Assembly: GCA_031281265.1 (NCBI GenBank)
Contig: JAITFO010000015.1
Coordinates: 1-64,000, forward strand
DNA length: 64,000 bases
DNA from: Candidatus Fibrimonadaceae bacterium
Lineage (GTDB): Bacteria; Fibrobacterota; Fibrobacteria; Fibrobacterales; Fibrobacteraceae
Reading direction: 5' to 3'
The notes below the pieces were generated by a model, which ran no database searches, was not told where the DNA came from, and saw only the letters and a program-made list of their open reading frames with translations. Positions 1-9,643 of the stretch are shown here, in pieces. Numbering within the stretch: position 1 is the first letter of the stretch; the number at the start of each line of letters is the position of its first letter. A program made the translations under genes and the position numbers.

Positions 1-168
1 CAAAAAAATCATTTGGGTTTATATGGGAGTATCCCTGAAATATTTAAAAATAAATTAAAAGAATATAAATGTACAAAAGGTGGTATTCAATTTCCATATA
101 AAAATCCCATTCCATATAAGCTAGTGGCAGAAATAATCCAATATAAAGCAAAAGAGATAAAAAAATAA
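1..168 (+). CDS. DUF1801/YdhG-like protein, C-terminal part (5' truncated by window)
   Basis: Open frame 1 from the window edge to TAA at 166-168: ...HLGLYGSIPEIFKNKLKEYKCTKGGIQFPYKNPIPYKLVAEIIQYKAKEIKK. Confidence 0.7.
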   Translation, partial: QKNHLGLYGSIPEIFKNKLKEYKCTKGGIQFPYKNPIPYKLVAEIIQYKAKEIKK

Positions 169-226
169 ATTATGAAAGAAATTGCTATATTTCTGTTTGG
201 GAAAACATATTAAGGAGATTTTGCGC

Positions 227-757
227 ATGGAATACAAATTAAGTGGAAAAGTAAGTTTGGATGATTATATTCAATTCAATAAAAATCATAGAAAACGCGG
301 ATTTTCACGAATTGTTAGATTAGTGTTCTATCCTTTGTTAATTATTTTTGTAGTTGTTTCCCTAATTCCACTTTTAGAAGATTTTGAATACATATATAGT
401 GTTTCCCCTTTAGAACTATTAAAAATATTTTTCCCTTTTATATTGCTTATAATTTTTTTGATTTTTTACTACACAATAGGAATGCGTTTAATCTGCAAAA
501 AACATTTTAATTCAAATAAGGCTATGCAACAATTCCAAAATATAATAATTAATGAACAATGTATTTCAATAACATCTGAATCTGGCAACGGAAATTTAAC
601 AAAAGAAAATATCAATAAAATTTATTATGATAAAGATTCCATATATGTATATACAGCGTTAAATATAGGGTATATAATAAAAAAACGATTTTTGGAAAAT
701 GAAAATGATTTTGAAGAATTAGTAAAATTCGTAAAAATAAACTTTGGAAAAAAATAG
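227..757 (+). CDS. YcxB-like membrane protein
   Basis: ORF with two hydrophobic segments and a YcxB-like C-terminal pattern; ATG at 227 follows AGGAG. Confidence 0.55.
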   Translation: MEYKLSGKVSLDDYIQFNKNHRKRGFSRIVRLVFYPLLIIFVVVSLIPLLEDFEYIYSVSPLELLKIFFPFILLIIFLIFYYTIGMRLICKKHFNSNKAMQQFQNIIINEQCISITSESGNGNLTKENINKIYYDKDSIYVYTALNIGYIIKKRFLENENDFEELVKFVKINFGKK

Positions 758-800
758 AAATATGCGATAGTAGAAGGGGAGCCTTGAAAAAGGAAACATA

Positions 801-1025
801 ATGGAAATTCAAATCAAAGTAACGCCCAACGCAAACAAAAACGAGCTTATAAAAACCGAAGCGGGTTACAAAGCTCGTATTCAATGCCCACCTGTGGATG
901 GCAAAGCAAACGATGCTTTAATCAAGCTGCTTTCCAAAGAATTTGGTGTTGCAAAAAATAGCATAGAGATAATCAAAGGCAAAACGAGCAGAAACAAAAT
1001 GGTTTTGATAAGAGATGTGGATTAA
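801..1025 (+). CDS. DUF167/YggU family protein
   Basis: IQIKVTPNANKNELIK...RIQCPPVDGKANDALIKLLSKEFGVAKNSIEIIKGKTSRNK is typical DUF167. Confidence 0.88.
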   Translation: MEIQIKVTPNANKNELIKTEAGYKARIQCPPVDGKANDALIKLLSKEFGVAKNSIEIIKGKTSRNKMVLIRDVD

Positions 1026-1190
1026 TCGCAGACGAGCCGTTGCAGAAGGGTTGAGGAAACACCCGAATTGCTGAAAAAACGGGGGGACGAACTTAAAACG
1101 CTGGAAATTGGACGCTAAGACGAGTAAATTTATATAAGACAGGATAATTTTCTATATTTTTACTTGAAAGAACTTATTTAGGAGAATAAA

Positions 1191-1568
1191 ATGAGTGAAG
1201 AAAGGAGTCTAAAAGAAGCGCTCAAAGAGCTTGATAAGGTACAGGTTGATGATTCACTTATAAGCGAGGTTGAAAATCTTTACGAAGTTGATTTATCCGA
1301 TGAACTCAAAAAAATTATCTCTTTAAATAAAGAAGGAGTTTTTTATAACGATATGAACTCACTTGAGGGATTGTCAGCTGATAACCTGCTAGATGAGTCC
1401 GATGATTTGGCAGCCGAGTGTACGGAATTGGATTTATTGCCGTTATTTGATATTGGCGATAGCAATTACATCGTTTATAATCTCAATAAAAAGTGCTGGT
1501 CTAAATTTAACCTTGGCGAAGGCTCTCTATTTGATGAAGCCAAGGATTTGCTGGAGTACCTAAAATAA
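1191..1568 (+). CDS. SMI1/KNR4-like protein
   Basis: Acidic 125-aa ORF with SMI1/KNR4-like pattern; RBS AGGAG upstream. Confidence 0.45.
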   Translation: MSEERSLKEALKELDKVQVDDSLISEVENLYEVDLSDELKKIISLNKEGVFYNDMNSLEGLSADNLLDESDDLAAECTELDLLPLFDIGDSNYIVYNLNKKCWSKFNLGEGSLFDEAKDLLEYLK

Positions 1569-1585
1569 TAAAAGGAGATAATTTT

Positions 1586-2338
1586 ATGAAAGCAAAGCAC
1601 TTTTCGATATTTGTTTTAGCATTGTTTGCTACATTCACATTAGGTTGCGCAGCGGGCAGCAACGGAGGAATTGGACCGCAAAACCAAAGCACCATTTCTG
1701 TTTCTGGAACAGGCACGGTATCGGCACAGCCGGATATGATTCAGATGAGCATTAATTTGAGCAAAGTTGCTCAAACAACTAAAATGGCTCAAGAAGAAGT
1801 GAACAAAATGGTTAGGCAGGCGTTGAAGGTATTAAAAGAAGCAAACGTTGAAGATAAAAATATAAACACCGCATCGCTTAGGTTTAGCTCAGAATATGAT
1901 TATAGCAAACATCCGCGTATTTTAATTGGGCAAAAAGCCGAACAGGGCATAACCTTTTCTATTGAGGGTATCAACAACGATAGCGGAAAGGCATCTGGAA
2001 TAATAGACCAGCTTATCCAAATAAATGGAATAGAATTAAATCAAATAAATTTTAGTGTAAAGAATCCAACTGAGTATTTTGTTAAATCCCGTGAGCTTGC
2101 GTATAAAAAAGCTGTTGAAAAAGCCAATCAATATGCAGAACTATCAAAACTCAAAATAGTCAAAGTATTGAGCGTATCGGAAAATGGATTTCAGCCAATT
2201 TCGCCAATACAAAATAGGTTATATAATCAAAGGGCTGCTTTTGCTGTGGTAGAACAAGCTGCTGCTGATGCAACGGTATTGCCTGTAGGCGAATTGGAAA
2301 TAACAACTAATATATCGGTAGTGTTTTTGTTGGAATAA
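1586..2338 (+). CDS. SIMPL-domain (DUF541) lipoprotein
   Basis: Signal peptide with lipobox (TLGC), then ISVSGTGTVSAQPDMIQMSINLSKVAQT, typical SIMPL. Confidence 0.85.
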   Translation: MKAKHFSIFVLALFATFTLGCAAGSNGGIGPQNQSTISVSGTGTVSAQPDMIQMSINLSKVAQTTKMAQEEVNKMVRQALKVLKEANVEDKNINTASLRFSSEYDYSKHPRILIGQKAEQGITFSIEGINNDSGKASGIIDQLIQINGIELNQINFSVKNPTEYFVKSRELAYKKAVEKANQYAELSKLKIVKVLSVSENGFQPISPIQNRLYNQRAAFAVVEQAAADATVLPVGELEITTNISVVFLLE

Positions 2339-2356
2339 AAATTTAGAGGAATATAT

Positions 2357-2524
2357 ATGCGAAAAATATTCGGAAAAACATTGTGCGAGCAATGCCAGGC
2401 TAAAGAGTCCACGATGACGGTTGCCGTTCATAACAAGAATGAGAACTATCCCAAACTGCACAATTTCTGCTCTGAAGAATGTAAGGAGCTGTGGAAAAAA
2501 GCAAATATGGACAGCTATGAATAG
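2357..2524 (+). CDS. Small Cys-containing zinc-binding-like protein (55 aa)
   Basis: Not in the supplied track; MRKIFGKTLCEQCQAKESTMTVAVHNKNENYPKLHNFCSEECKELWKKANMDSYE with CxxC and CSEEC. Confidence 0.6.
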   Translation: MRKIFGKTLCEQCQAKESTMTVAVHNKNENYPKLHNFCSEECKELWKKANMDSYE

Positions 2525-2945
2525 TAGCAACACGTGGATTCTATTTGCGTTCTTATCGGCGTTTTTCGCAGCATTGACTTCTATATTGGTGAAAATCGGT
2601 ATTCAAAACGTAAATTCAAATTTAGCAACGGCAATTAGAACCGTTGTTGTCTTGGTTATGGCTTGGGCTATAGTTTTTATCACCGGAAAACATAATGATA
2701 TTGCAAATATTGAACATAAAAATTTAGTCTTTTTGATTTTATCGGGAATTGCAACAGGCTTATCTTGGCTATGCTATTACAGAGCATTGCAACTCGGCGA
2801 AGCGTCAAAAGTGATACCTATTGACAAATTCAGTTTGGTAATTGGAATGGCAATGGCGTTTATAATCTTAAAAGAAGCGATAACCGCAAAGACAATTATC
2901 GGCGGCGTGCTTATCACAATCGGAACTTTTGTTTTGATACTTTGA
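2517..2945 (+). CDS. EamA/DMT-type single-domain transporter
   Basis: Four or five TM segments; ends ...FIILKEAITAKTIIGGVLITIGTFVLIL; ATG at 2517 overlaps the preceding ORF. Confidence 0.8.
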   Translation: MNSSNTWILFAFLSAFFAALTSILVKIGIQNVNSNLATAIRTVVVLVMAWAIVFITGKHNDIANIEHKNLVFLILSGIATGLSWLCYYRALQLGEASKVIPIDKFSLVIGMAMAFIILKEAITAKTIIGGVLITIGTFVLIL

Positions 2946-2953
2946 GATAGATT

Positions 2954-4279
2954 ATGGAAAGGAAATGGTTTGAAGATGCGCAGATTTACCATATTTACGC
3001 GCTTTCGGTTGCTGGAGCGCCGTTTATGAACGATTATGCGGTATTTGAGCATAAACTCGGCGTGATTGAAAAATGGATACCTCATATAAAAGGAATGGGG
3101 TTTAACACGGTATTGTTCAGCCCTGTGCTTAAATCTCGTAGCCACGGCTACGATGTATCGGATTATTTTGAGATAGATAATCGGCTTGGCACCAACGATG
3201 AATTTAAATCATTGGTAAAAAAAATGCACGATAATGGAATTCGTGTTTTATTGGACTCGGTTTTTAATCATAGCGGGCGAGATTTTTTTGCTTTCAACAA
3301 ATTGCAGCAAAATGAACGCAATTTTGCCAATTGGTTTTCCGGGGTAAATTTTGACAAGAGAAGCCCAATGGGCGACCAATTTGACTACCATACGTGGGCA
3401 GGTTTCTATGAATTGCCTAAATTCAACCTTCAAAATCCTGAAATAAAAAAATACCTGTTTGATGCGGCTCTGTTTTGGATAGATAATTTTGATATAGACG
3501 GTATGCGCGTAGATGCTGCCGATGTATTGGATTTTAATTTTATGAAAGAATTACGTAAAATTACAGAAGAGAGAAGAGCGGATTTTTGGCTTATGGGCGA
3601 GGTTGTTCACGGCGATTATTCAAGGTGGGTAAATAATTCTACACTGCACAGCGTTACCAATTATATGTTGTACAAGAGCATATTTTCCAGCCACAATAAT
3701 AATAATATATATGAACTAGCACATTGTTTAAAAAACGCCGTTCTTCAGAATGGATTGCCGTTATATACATTTTTGGATAACCACGACCAGCCACGTATTG
3801 CGAGCAATGTTTCTAAACCCGAATATTTATTCACATTATATACTCTGCTCTTTACAATACCCGGTATTCCTTCAATTTATTATGGAAGTGAATGGGGCAT
3901 AAAAGGCGTTAAAGAAAAAGGCAGCGACCAGGCTTTACGCCCTTATATAGATATTGAAAAAAGCTCTGATTATAGCAATGATTTAACAGGATATATCAGC
4001 AAATTAGCGCATCTAAGGCAGAATGAAAATGCGCTAAAATACGGCAAATATCAGGAAATATCTTTGGAATACAAAAAGCCTTTTATATTTGAGCGTTGTT
4101 TTGATGGAGAAAAAATATATATCGCTGTAAATATTGACGAAAGTGAGGCGTTTATAAATTTAAGCAATCGTTTCAAGGGTACATTATTGGATATGTTAAA
4201 TGATGAATATTTACATGATACGCATAATATTCAGATAAAACCATATACGGTAAAAATATTGAAGGAATGTAAAACTTAG
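2954..4279 (+). CDS. GH13 alpha-amylase family protein
   Basis: VLLDSVFNHSGRDF, DGMRVDAADVLDF, GEVVHGDY, FLDNHDQPRIAS: GH13 conserved regions. Confidence 0.93.
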   Translation: MERKWFEDAQIYHIYALSVAGAPFMNDYAVFEHKLGVIEKWIPHIKGMGFNTVLFSPVLKSRSHGYDVSDYFEIDNRLGTNDEFKSLVKKMHDNGIRVLLDSVFNHSGRDFFAFNKLQQNERNFANWFSGVNFDKRSPMGDQFDYHTWAGFYELPKFNLQNPEIKKYLFDAALFWIDNFDIDGMRVDAADVLDFNFMKELRKITEERRADFWLMGEVVHGDYSRWVNNSTLHSVTNYMLYKSIFSSHNNNNIYELAHCLKNAVLQNGLPLYTFLDNHDQPRIASNVSKPEYLFTLYTLLFTIPGIPSIYYGSEWGIKGVKEKGSDQALRPYIDIEKSSDYSNDLTGYISKLAHLRQNENALKYGKYQEISLEYKKPFIFERCFDGEKIYIAVNIDESEAFINLSNRFKGTLLDMLNDEYLHDTHNIQIKPYTVKILKECKT

Positions 4280-4334
4280 GGGGAAAATTTACTATATTAT
4301 TGTATTCATTTAAATATGAGGGTTACGTTGCAAT

Positions 4335-4442
4335 ATGGCAGACATGACACAAGAGCAGATCAACAAACTGATGGAATACATAGCCAAAGGCATGAGTCCA
4401 GACGAGGCTGCAAAAAAGGTGGAAGAAGAAGCCGGTAAATAA
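4335..4442 (+). CDS. Small hypothetical protein (35 aa)
   Basis: MADMTQEQINKLMEYIAKGMSPDEAAKKVEEEAGK; CTATATT motif at 4292-4298. Confidence 0.45.
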   Translation: MADMTQEQINKLMEYIAKGMSPDEAAKKVEEEAGK

Positions 4443-4448
4443 GAAAAT

Positions 4449-4958
4449 ATGCCATTTTTCTTATCGGTAATCACCTCGCCGGAAAATTTTGACGGCGAGC
4501 AAGTTCTTATAGAGCGTATGTTTGAACTTAACCTTGAAACCCTTTTTGTGCGAAAACCAAATTTATCTAAAGATTTAATAGAACAATGGATTTTAGGCAT
4601 AAACCGCAAATGGCGTGAAAAAATCCTGCCTTGGCAAGGCTCTGCCCATAGTTTTGAGGAACTAAAAGAAATGGGAAATAGGGAAATAGTTTTACTCAGC
4701 CCTGTTTTCGACTCTATCTCGAAACTCGGATATAAGAGCAAATTTTCCAAAGAGGAACTAAAAGCTGGCATTTCTGAGTGGCGCAAGTTTATGGGCGAGG
4801 GGAGCAGGGCAAAACTCTACGCTTTGGGCGGGATAAACGCGGGAAATATACGCGAGCTAAAGGAGGTGGGTTTTGACGGTGCGGCGGTTTTGGGCGGGGT
4901 TTGGAATTGTGCCGATCAGGTGGCGGCATTTGAGAGTATTTTATCAGCTATGCTTTGA
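4449..4958 (+). CDS. Thiamine phosphate synthase-like (ThiE/TenI family) protein
   Basis: TIM-barrel fragments: LLSPVFDSISKLGY, YALGGINAGNIRELKEVGFDGAAVLGGVW. Confidence 0.75.
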   Translation: MPFFLSVITSPENFDGEQVLIERMFELNLETLFVRKPNLSKDLIEQWILGINRKWREKILPWQGSAHSFEELKEMGNREIVLLSPVFDSISKLGYKSKFSKEELKAGISEWRKFMGEGSRAKLYALGGINAGNIRELKEVGFDGAAVLGGVWNCADQVAAFESILSAML

Positions 4959-6787
4959 CCGGAAAGCCCTAGACTTTCCCTCAATTCATCTATTTCCCCT
5001 TGCTCAACAAATGAATCCGGCAGCCCTACGCGAACCAAGCGTGGCGGGTTTTTCATCTCTGCCAAAATTTCTGCAATTGCAGAACCAAAACCACCCGTTG
5101 TGGAATTGTCTTCTACCGTTGCAACAACGCTGTGCTTGCTAAAAAGCTCCTTGTATGCTTCAACATCAAGAGGCTTTGCAAAGCGAGCGTCTATTATTGT
5201 GGGTTCATAGCCCTTCTTCTCCAAAACACCCGCTGCATCAAGGCATTTCGCGAGCAAAAAGCCTATGCCTATGATTAAAACCTTTTTGCCCTTGCGAACA
5301 ATGCGGAATTTGCCTATGGGCAACTCTGAAAATTCCGTGCGAATATCGTTTGTATAGGTAATTGCTCTTGGGTAGCGAAGAGCTATGGGGCCGTTTTTAT
5401 ATTGGGTTGCCGTGTAAATCATATTGCGCATTTCGTTTTCATCTGATGGAGCCATAATCACCATATTGGGAATTGTGCGCAAATAAGACAAATCCAGCGC
5501 GCCGTGGTGGGTTGGGCCATCTGAGCCTACCAAGCCTGCTCTGTCTAAAATAAAGACTACCGGTAGATTTTGCAAAGCCACGTCGTGTATAATTTGATCG
5601 TAAGCTCTTTGCAAAAATGTTGAGTAAATAGCAACCACCGGAGTGAAACCTTCACATGCAAGCCCGGCAGCGAATGTAACCGCGTGTTCTTCGGCTATGC
5701 CAACATCAAAGATTCTATCCGCTGTTTCGGGATCTTCTTTTAAAAAATTTAATCCGCATCCGTCCAGCATAGCGGCGGAAATACCTATAATTTTTTTATC
5801 CTGTTTTGCTAGAGTAAGTAAAGTTTTTCCAAAAATAGAGGTTAGGGTAGGGCGAGGTTTTTCCACGATTATAGAGCCATCTTCTATGTGGAACGGGTCT
5901 GAGCCGTGCCATTTTGCCGGATTTGTGGTGGCGAGTTCATAACCCTTGCCCTTTTGCGTTAAAATGTGAATAAGGCAAACGTCCGGCAATTCCTTTATAT
6001 CGTTGAAAGTTTCTATAAGTTCTTTTATGTTGTGCCCGTCAAAGGGGCCAAAATAGCGTATGCTCAAATCTCTGAAAAATTGCCCCGGAGTGGCTATATT
6101 TTCCAAAGCGAGCTTTCCGCTTTCCATAATTTCGCGGAGTTTGCCACCCACGTGCTCTGGGATGGAGCGGATAAATTTACCGAATTCTTCTAAATAAGAA
6201 TTGTGTTTAACAGATAATTTGCTCAAGTATTTTGATAGCGAACCCACGCTTGGGCTTATGCTCATCTTGTTGTCATTTAAAATAATGGTGAAATTCTTTT
6301 TTGTCTGCTTTAAATTGTTCAGGGCTTCAAAAACCATTCCGCCGGTCATTGAGCCATCGCCTATAACTGTGACTATATGATTGTTTTTTTGCATCAAGTC
6401 GCGTGCAATGGCAAAGCCAAGACCTGCGGAAACAGAAGTGCTTGCGTGCCCAACTCCAAAGGCATCGTAAACGCTTTCACTCCTTTTTGGGAACCCGGAT
6501 ATTCCGCCGCTTTGCCTGAGGGTGGAAAATTTTTCGTAGCGACCGGTTAGCAATTTGTGGGCATAAGCCTGATGACCAACATCCCAAATCAAAATATCAT
6601 TTGGAGTATCGTAAGCGTAGTGCAGTGCAATGGCAAGTTCAACGGTTCCCAAGCTGGAAGACAAATGCCCGCCGTGCTGAGATACTTGCTGTAGAATAAC
6701 AGTTCTTATCTCTTCTGCCAGAGCCTCAAGCTCTTGTATGCTTGCTCCTCTTATGTCCTTGGGAGAATTTATGTCTTTCAATTCCAT
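4916..6787 (-). CDS. dxs: 1-deoxy-D-xylulose-5-phosphate synthase
   Basis: HQAYAHKLLTGR, GDGSMTGGMVFEALNN, GLVGSDGPTHHGALDLSYLRTIPN; likely start MELKDINSPKDIRG at 6787. Confidence 0.96.
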   Translation of the reverse strand: MELKDINSPKDIRGASIQELEALAEEIRTVILQQVSQHGGHLSSSLGTVELAIALHYAYDTPNDILIWDVGHQAYAHKLLTGRYEKFSTLRQSGGISGFPKRSESVYDAFGVGHASTSVSAGLGFAIARDLMQKNNHIVTVIGDGSMTGGMVFEALNNLKQTKKNFTIILNDNKMSISPSVGSLSKYLSKLSVKHNSYLEEFGKFIRSIPEHVGGKLREIMESGKLALENIATPGQFFRDLSIRYFGPFDGHNIKELIETFNDIKELPDVCLIHILTQKGKGYELATTNPAKWHGSDPFHIEDGSIIVEKPRPTLTSIFGKTLLTLAKQDKKIIGISAAMLDGCGLNFLKEDPETADRIFDVGIAEEHAVTFAAGLACEGFTPVVAIYSTFLQRAYDQIIHDVALQNLPVVFILDRAGLVGSDGPTHHGALDLSYLRTIPNMVIMAPSDENEMRNMIYTATQYKNGPIALRYPRAITYTNDIRTEFSELPIGKFRIVRKGKKVLIIGIGFLLAKCLDAAGVLEKKGYEPTIIDARFAKPLDVEAYKELFSKHSVVATVEDNSTTGGFGSAIAEILAEMKNPPRLVRVGLPDSFVEQGEIDELRESLGLSGQSIADKILSNAAT

Positions 6788-6828
6788 TGCTCCTGTGAAT
6801 TTAGAAAAATTTTTTCTAGATTCACGAT

Positions 6829-7584
6829 ATGCGTCTTTCCCCGTTGCTTCTTTTAATCGCCGCGAGTTTCCTCTTTGCACAGGAAAGCCTTCCAGAAATT
6901 CAGCGCAATATAAAAACGGTGAAAGCGGAGACGGAGCGGGAAAAAACTTTGATGCAAGAAGAAGCCAAAAGGCATTCCGCTTTTGTGGAAAATGCAAAGC
7001 AAAAAACAGCGGTTTTGGAAACACAGGAAAGGGAATTGCTCAAACAAGCGGATTCTCTCAAAGCGGAAATAGAAAAGCTGAAAAACGCAAGGCAAAAGGC
7101 GTTGAACACGGCTCGCTACTATGAAAATCGCAAGGCAAAATACATAGAGGATTTGGCAATGGCTATAGATTCTCTCTCGTTGTTTGTGGAGAATGGATTT
7201 TCGCATAAGAACAACGAGGTGGCGGAGACCTTGCGTGAAATTTCTTCGCAGCTCAAAAAAGACCTCATAAGCCCAGAAGCTGCTTTTGGCAGGGCTTGGG
7301 AAGCTATGCTGGAGAGAGTTCGCATAGGTTATACGGCAGAGACTTGGAGCGGGAATTTGGAATTTGAAAACAAAAACATCGCTGGCAAATTTTTTCGCTA
7401 TGGGATGATTTCCGCAATTTTTATAAGCCAAAACGGGGAAACGGTTTTATGGCTGAATTCCAAAAGCGGTAAATGGGAAACCGTTGACGAAAATTTTACG
7501 CTACGTTCCGCTTTAAAAGAGACCATGCGGGTTGCAGAGGGCAAATCCGCTCCTAAACTCTCTCTTATCCCTATTCCTCGCTGA
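6829..7584 (+). CDS. DUF3450-like periplasmic coiled-coil protein
   Basis: Signal peptide, long coiled coil, ...LGWLNSKSGKW-type C-terminal region; linked to ExbB-like gene. Confidence 0.55.
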   Translation: MRLSPLLLLIAASFLFAQESLPEIQRNIKTVKAETEREKTLMQEEAKRHSAFVENAKQKTAVLETQERELLKQADSLKAEIEKLKNARQKALNTARYYENRKAKYIEDLAMAIDSLSLFVENGFSHKNNEVAETLREISSQLKKDLISPEAAFGRAWEAMLERVRIGYTAETWSGNLEFENKNIAGKFFRYGMISAIFISQNGETVLWLNSKSGKWETVDENFTLRSALKETMRVAEGKSAPKLSLIPIPR

Positions 7585-8230
7585 TAGGGCAGAGTGCCAG
7601 ATGCTTAAACCGGAAACATCAATTGCTTTTGAAAATTTTTGCGCAGAAGCGAAAAAGCACGGCTTTGAACCTAAAATAGAGAGCGGATATCGCAGCTTTG
7701 ACAGGCAGCTTTTGATTTGGAATGAGAAAGTTTTGGGAAAGAGAAAAGTTTTAGACAAAAATGGCAAGTCTGTGAACATAGCCGAACTTTCCGAACTTGA
7801 ACTGATGAAAACGATTTTGCTTTGGAGCGCGTTGCCGGGCACGAGCAGGCACGAATGGGGAACGGATATAGACGTGATAGATGCTGCCGCTGTTCCAGAG
7901 GGCTATGAGGCAGAGTTGACTATAGAGGAGTCCGCTGGGGTGTTTGGAAAATTCCACAAATGGCTGGACGTTCAAATTGAGAGCGGGAATTCTTTTGGCT
8001 TTAGGCGGGTATTTTTGTCGGGCATAGGCAGAGTGCAGCCGGAACCTTGGCATTTGAGCTATTCCCCAAAAGCAAAGGAAATTGAGCAGAGCTTCACGGC
8101 AAAAAATTTAACGGAGCGTTTGTGCGAAAATGATATTTTGCTATTGCCGCAAATTTTGGATAACTTGGATTGGATTTTGGAAAATCACGTCTCCTGTTAT
8201 TTTGAGAAAAGTTATTTTAAAAAAGGATAA
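7532..8230 (+). CDS. VanY-like D-alanyl-D-alanine carboxypeptidase (M15B)
   Basis: SGYRSFDRQLLIWNEK, GTSRHEWGTDIDVID, EPWHLSY. Confidence 0.88.
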   Translation: MQRANPLLNSLLSLFLADRAECQMLKPETSIAFENFCAEAKKHGFEPKIESGYRSFDRQLLIWNEKVLGKRKVLDKNGKSVNIAELSELELMKTILLWSALPGTSRHEWGTDIDVIDAAAVPEGYEAELTIEESAGVFGKFHKWLDVQIESGNSFGFRRVFLSGIGRVQPEPWHLSYSPKAKEIEQSFTAKNLTERLCENDILLLPQILDNLDWILENHVSCYFEKSYFKKG

Positions 8231-8248
8231 ATTTCTACATTGAAGCAG

Positions 8249-8602
8249 ATGTCTTCTCTGCATATTTACGAACAGGTTTTTGAGATGCTACGCAAGGGCG
8301 GTGTGGTTATGCCCGTTATTTTTGGTGTGGGTTGGCTGGCTTGGATTTTGGTTTTAACGAGAAAAAAGAAACAAGCAAAAAATATTGCTGCGCTTGCCGC
8401 TGTTGCCCCGTTACTCGGCCTTTTGGGAACGGTTATGGGCATGGTTCACACCTTTGAAACAATACAGCGTTTTGGCTTTGGCAACCCCGCTCTGCTCGCA
8501 GACGGAATCTCCGAAGCCCTGCTCACCACCCAAGCTGGCTTGCTGGTAGCTTTCCCTTTACTCTTAGCAAATACTTATATAAAAAGAAACGGTTTTGAAT
8601 AG
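8249..8602 (+). CDS. Short MotA/TolQ/ExbB proton channel family protein
   Basis: AAVAPLLGLLGTVMGMVHTFETIQRFGFGNPALLADGISEALLTTQAGLLVAFP. Confidence 0.88.
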   Translation: MSSLHIYEQVFEMLRKGGVVMPVIFGVGWLAWILVLTRKKKQAKNIAALAAVAPLLGLLGTVMGMVHTFETIQRFGFGNPALLADGISEALLTTQAGLLVAFPLLLANTYIKRNGFE

Positions 8603-8624
8603 AGGTATTTTCTATATTACCTAA

Positions 8625-9431
8625 ATGCCAAAGATAAGGTTCATAGTTCCGAATGCTTTTACAAGCTTGAATTTCTTGTTGGGTGCTGCTTCTATATGTT
8701 GGTCTGCTGGTTTGTTTTTGAGCCAAAATGAAGCTTTGGGTATTGCATACCCTGTGGTTATGGGAGCGCATTTCATAATCTTCTCTGCGTTGCTGGACAA
8801 ATTGGATGGTTTTGCTGCCCGTGCTTTTAATGCAAGCTCGGAATTTGGAGCACAGTTCGATAGCCTTGCGGATTTAATAGCTTTTGGCATAGCACCTGCA
8901 TTTATGGTGTTGTTCGCCTATAAAAACATATCGTCAGATTGGTATGAGTCGCATAAACTAGCCCTGTTCGCTGGAGCCGCGGTTTATATGGTGTGCGCCG
9001 CCATGAGGCTCGCCAAATACAATGCGATGGATAACGATTCTTACCCCGATTATTTCTCTGGAATGCCATCGACTTTTGCGGGGATTGTAAATGCCCTAGC
9101 TATAATTTTGCTCTGCAAATATAAGTTCTTTGATTATCACCCCGATATTCTCTACATTCCGCTGGTGATTATGTTGTTTACAGGGATACTCATGGTTAGC
9201 CCTTTGTTTCTTGCAAAACTTAAAAAAAGAAAAAGTCTCGCCATAAATATATTCCAAGTGGTAAACATAGCTGGGGCTTATATCGCTGGTTTTGCCATGA
9301 TTTTGCCCGAGTATTTAATGGCTTTGGTTTTAATATATTTCATAATCGGTTTTGGTCATGGCATAGTGAAACGGAACTCCATAATTAGCAGCCAAGAAAG
9401 TAAAAATGCATCAAAACAAGAAGAGGCATAA
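8625..9431 (+). CDS. pssA: CDP-diacylglycerol--serine O-phosphatidyltransferase
   Basis: PNAFTSLNFLLGAASI; CDP-alcohol phosphotransferase-like LDKLDGFAARAFNASSEFGAQFDSLADLIAFGIAPA. Confidence 0.93.
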   Translation: MPKIRFIVPNAFTSLNFLLGAASICWSAGLFLSQNEALGIAYPVVMGAHFIIFSALLDKLDGFAARAFNASSEFGAQFDSLADLIAFGIAPAFMVLFAYKNISSDWYESHKLALFAGAAVYMVCAAMRLAKYNAMDNDSYPDYFSGMPSTFAGIVNALAIILLCKYKFFDYHPDILYIPLVIMLFTGILMVSPLFLAKLKKRKSLAINIFQVVNIAGAYIAGFAMILPEYLMALVLIYFIIGFGHGIVKRNSIISSQESKNASKQEEA

Positions 9432-9643
9432 TGGAAACTCAAAATACAAGTGAAATTCTTTACTATATATGGTTCTTTGTAATCATATTTCTTTTGGTTG
9501 TTTTGTTTATAGCGAGATTAAAATTTGATGCTATGTTTAAAAGAAGGGAAGAGAGACGCAGAATGATATCTTATTCAAAGGTGAAATTAACGCCAACCGA
9601 AGAAGGGCAAACTAGAGCTTTGAAAATAAAAAGGATAAGATAA
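9431..9643 (+). CDS. Small hypothetical membrane protein
   Basis: One TM segment, coupled ATG/stop overlap with pssA and ispE. Confidence 0.55.
   Translation: METQNTSEILYYIWFFVIIFLLVVLFIARLKFDAMFKRREERRRMISYSKVKLTPTEEGQTRALKIKRIR

Noticed and set aside
1021-1140. Sequence after the DUF167 gene resembling degraded coding DNA
   Set aside because: No frame with convincing family signal.
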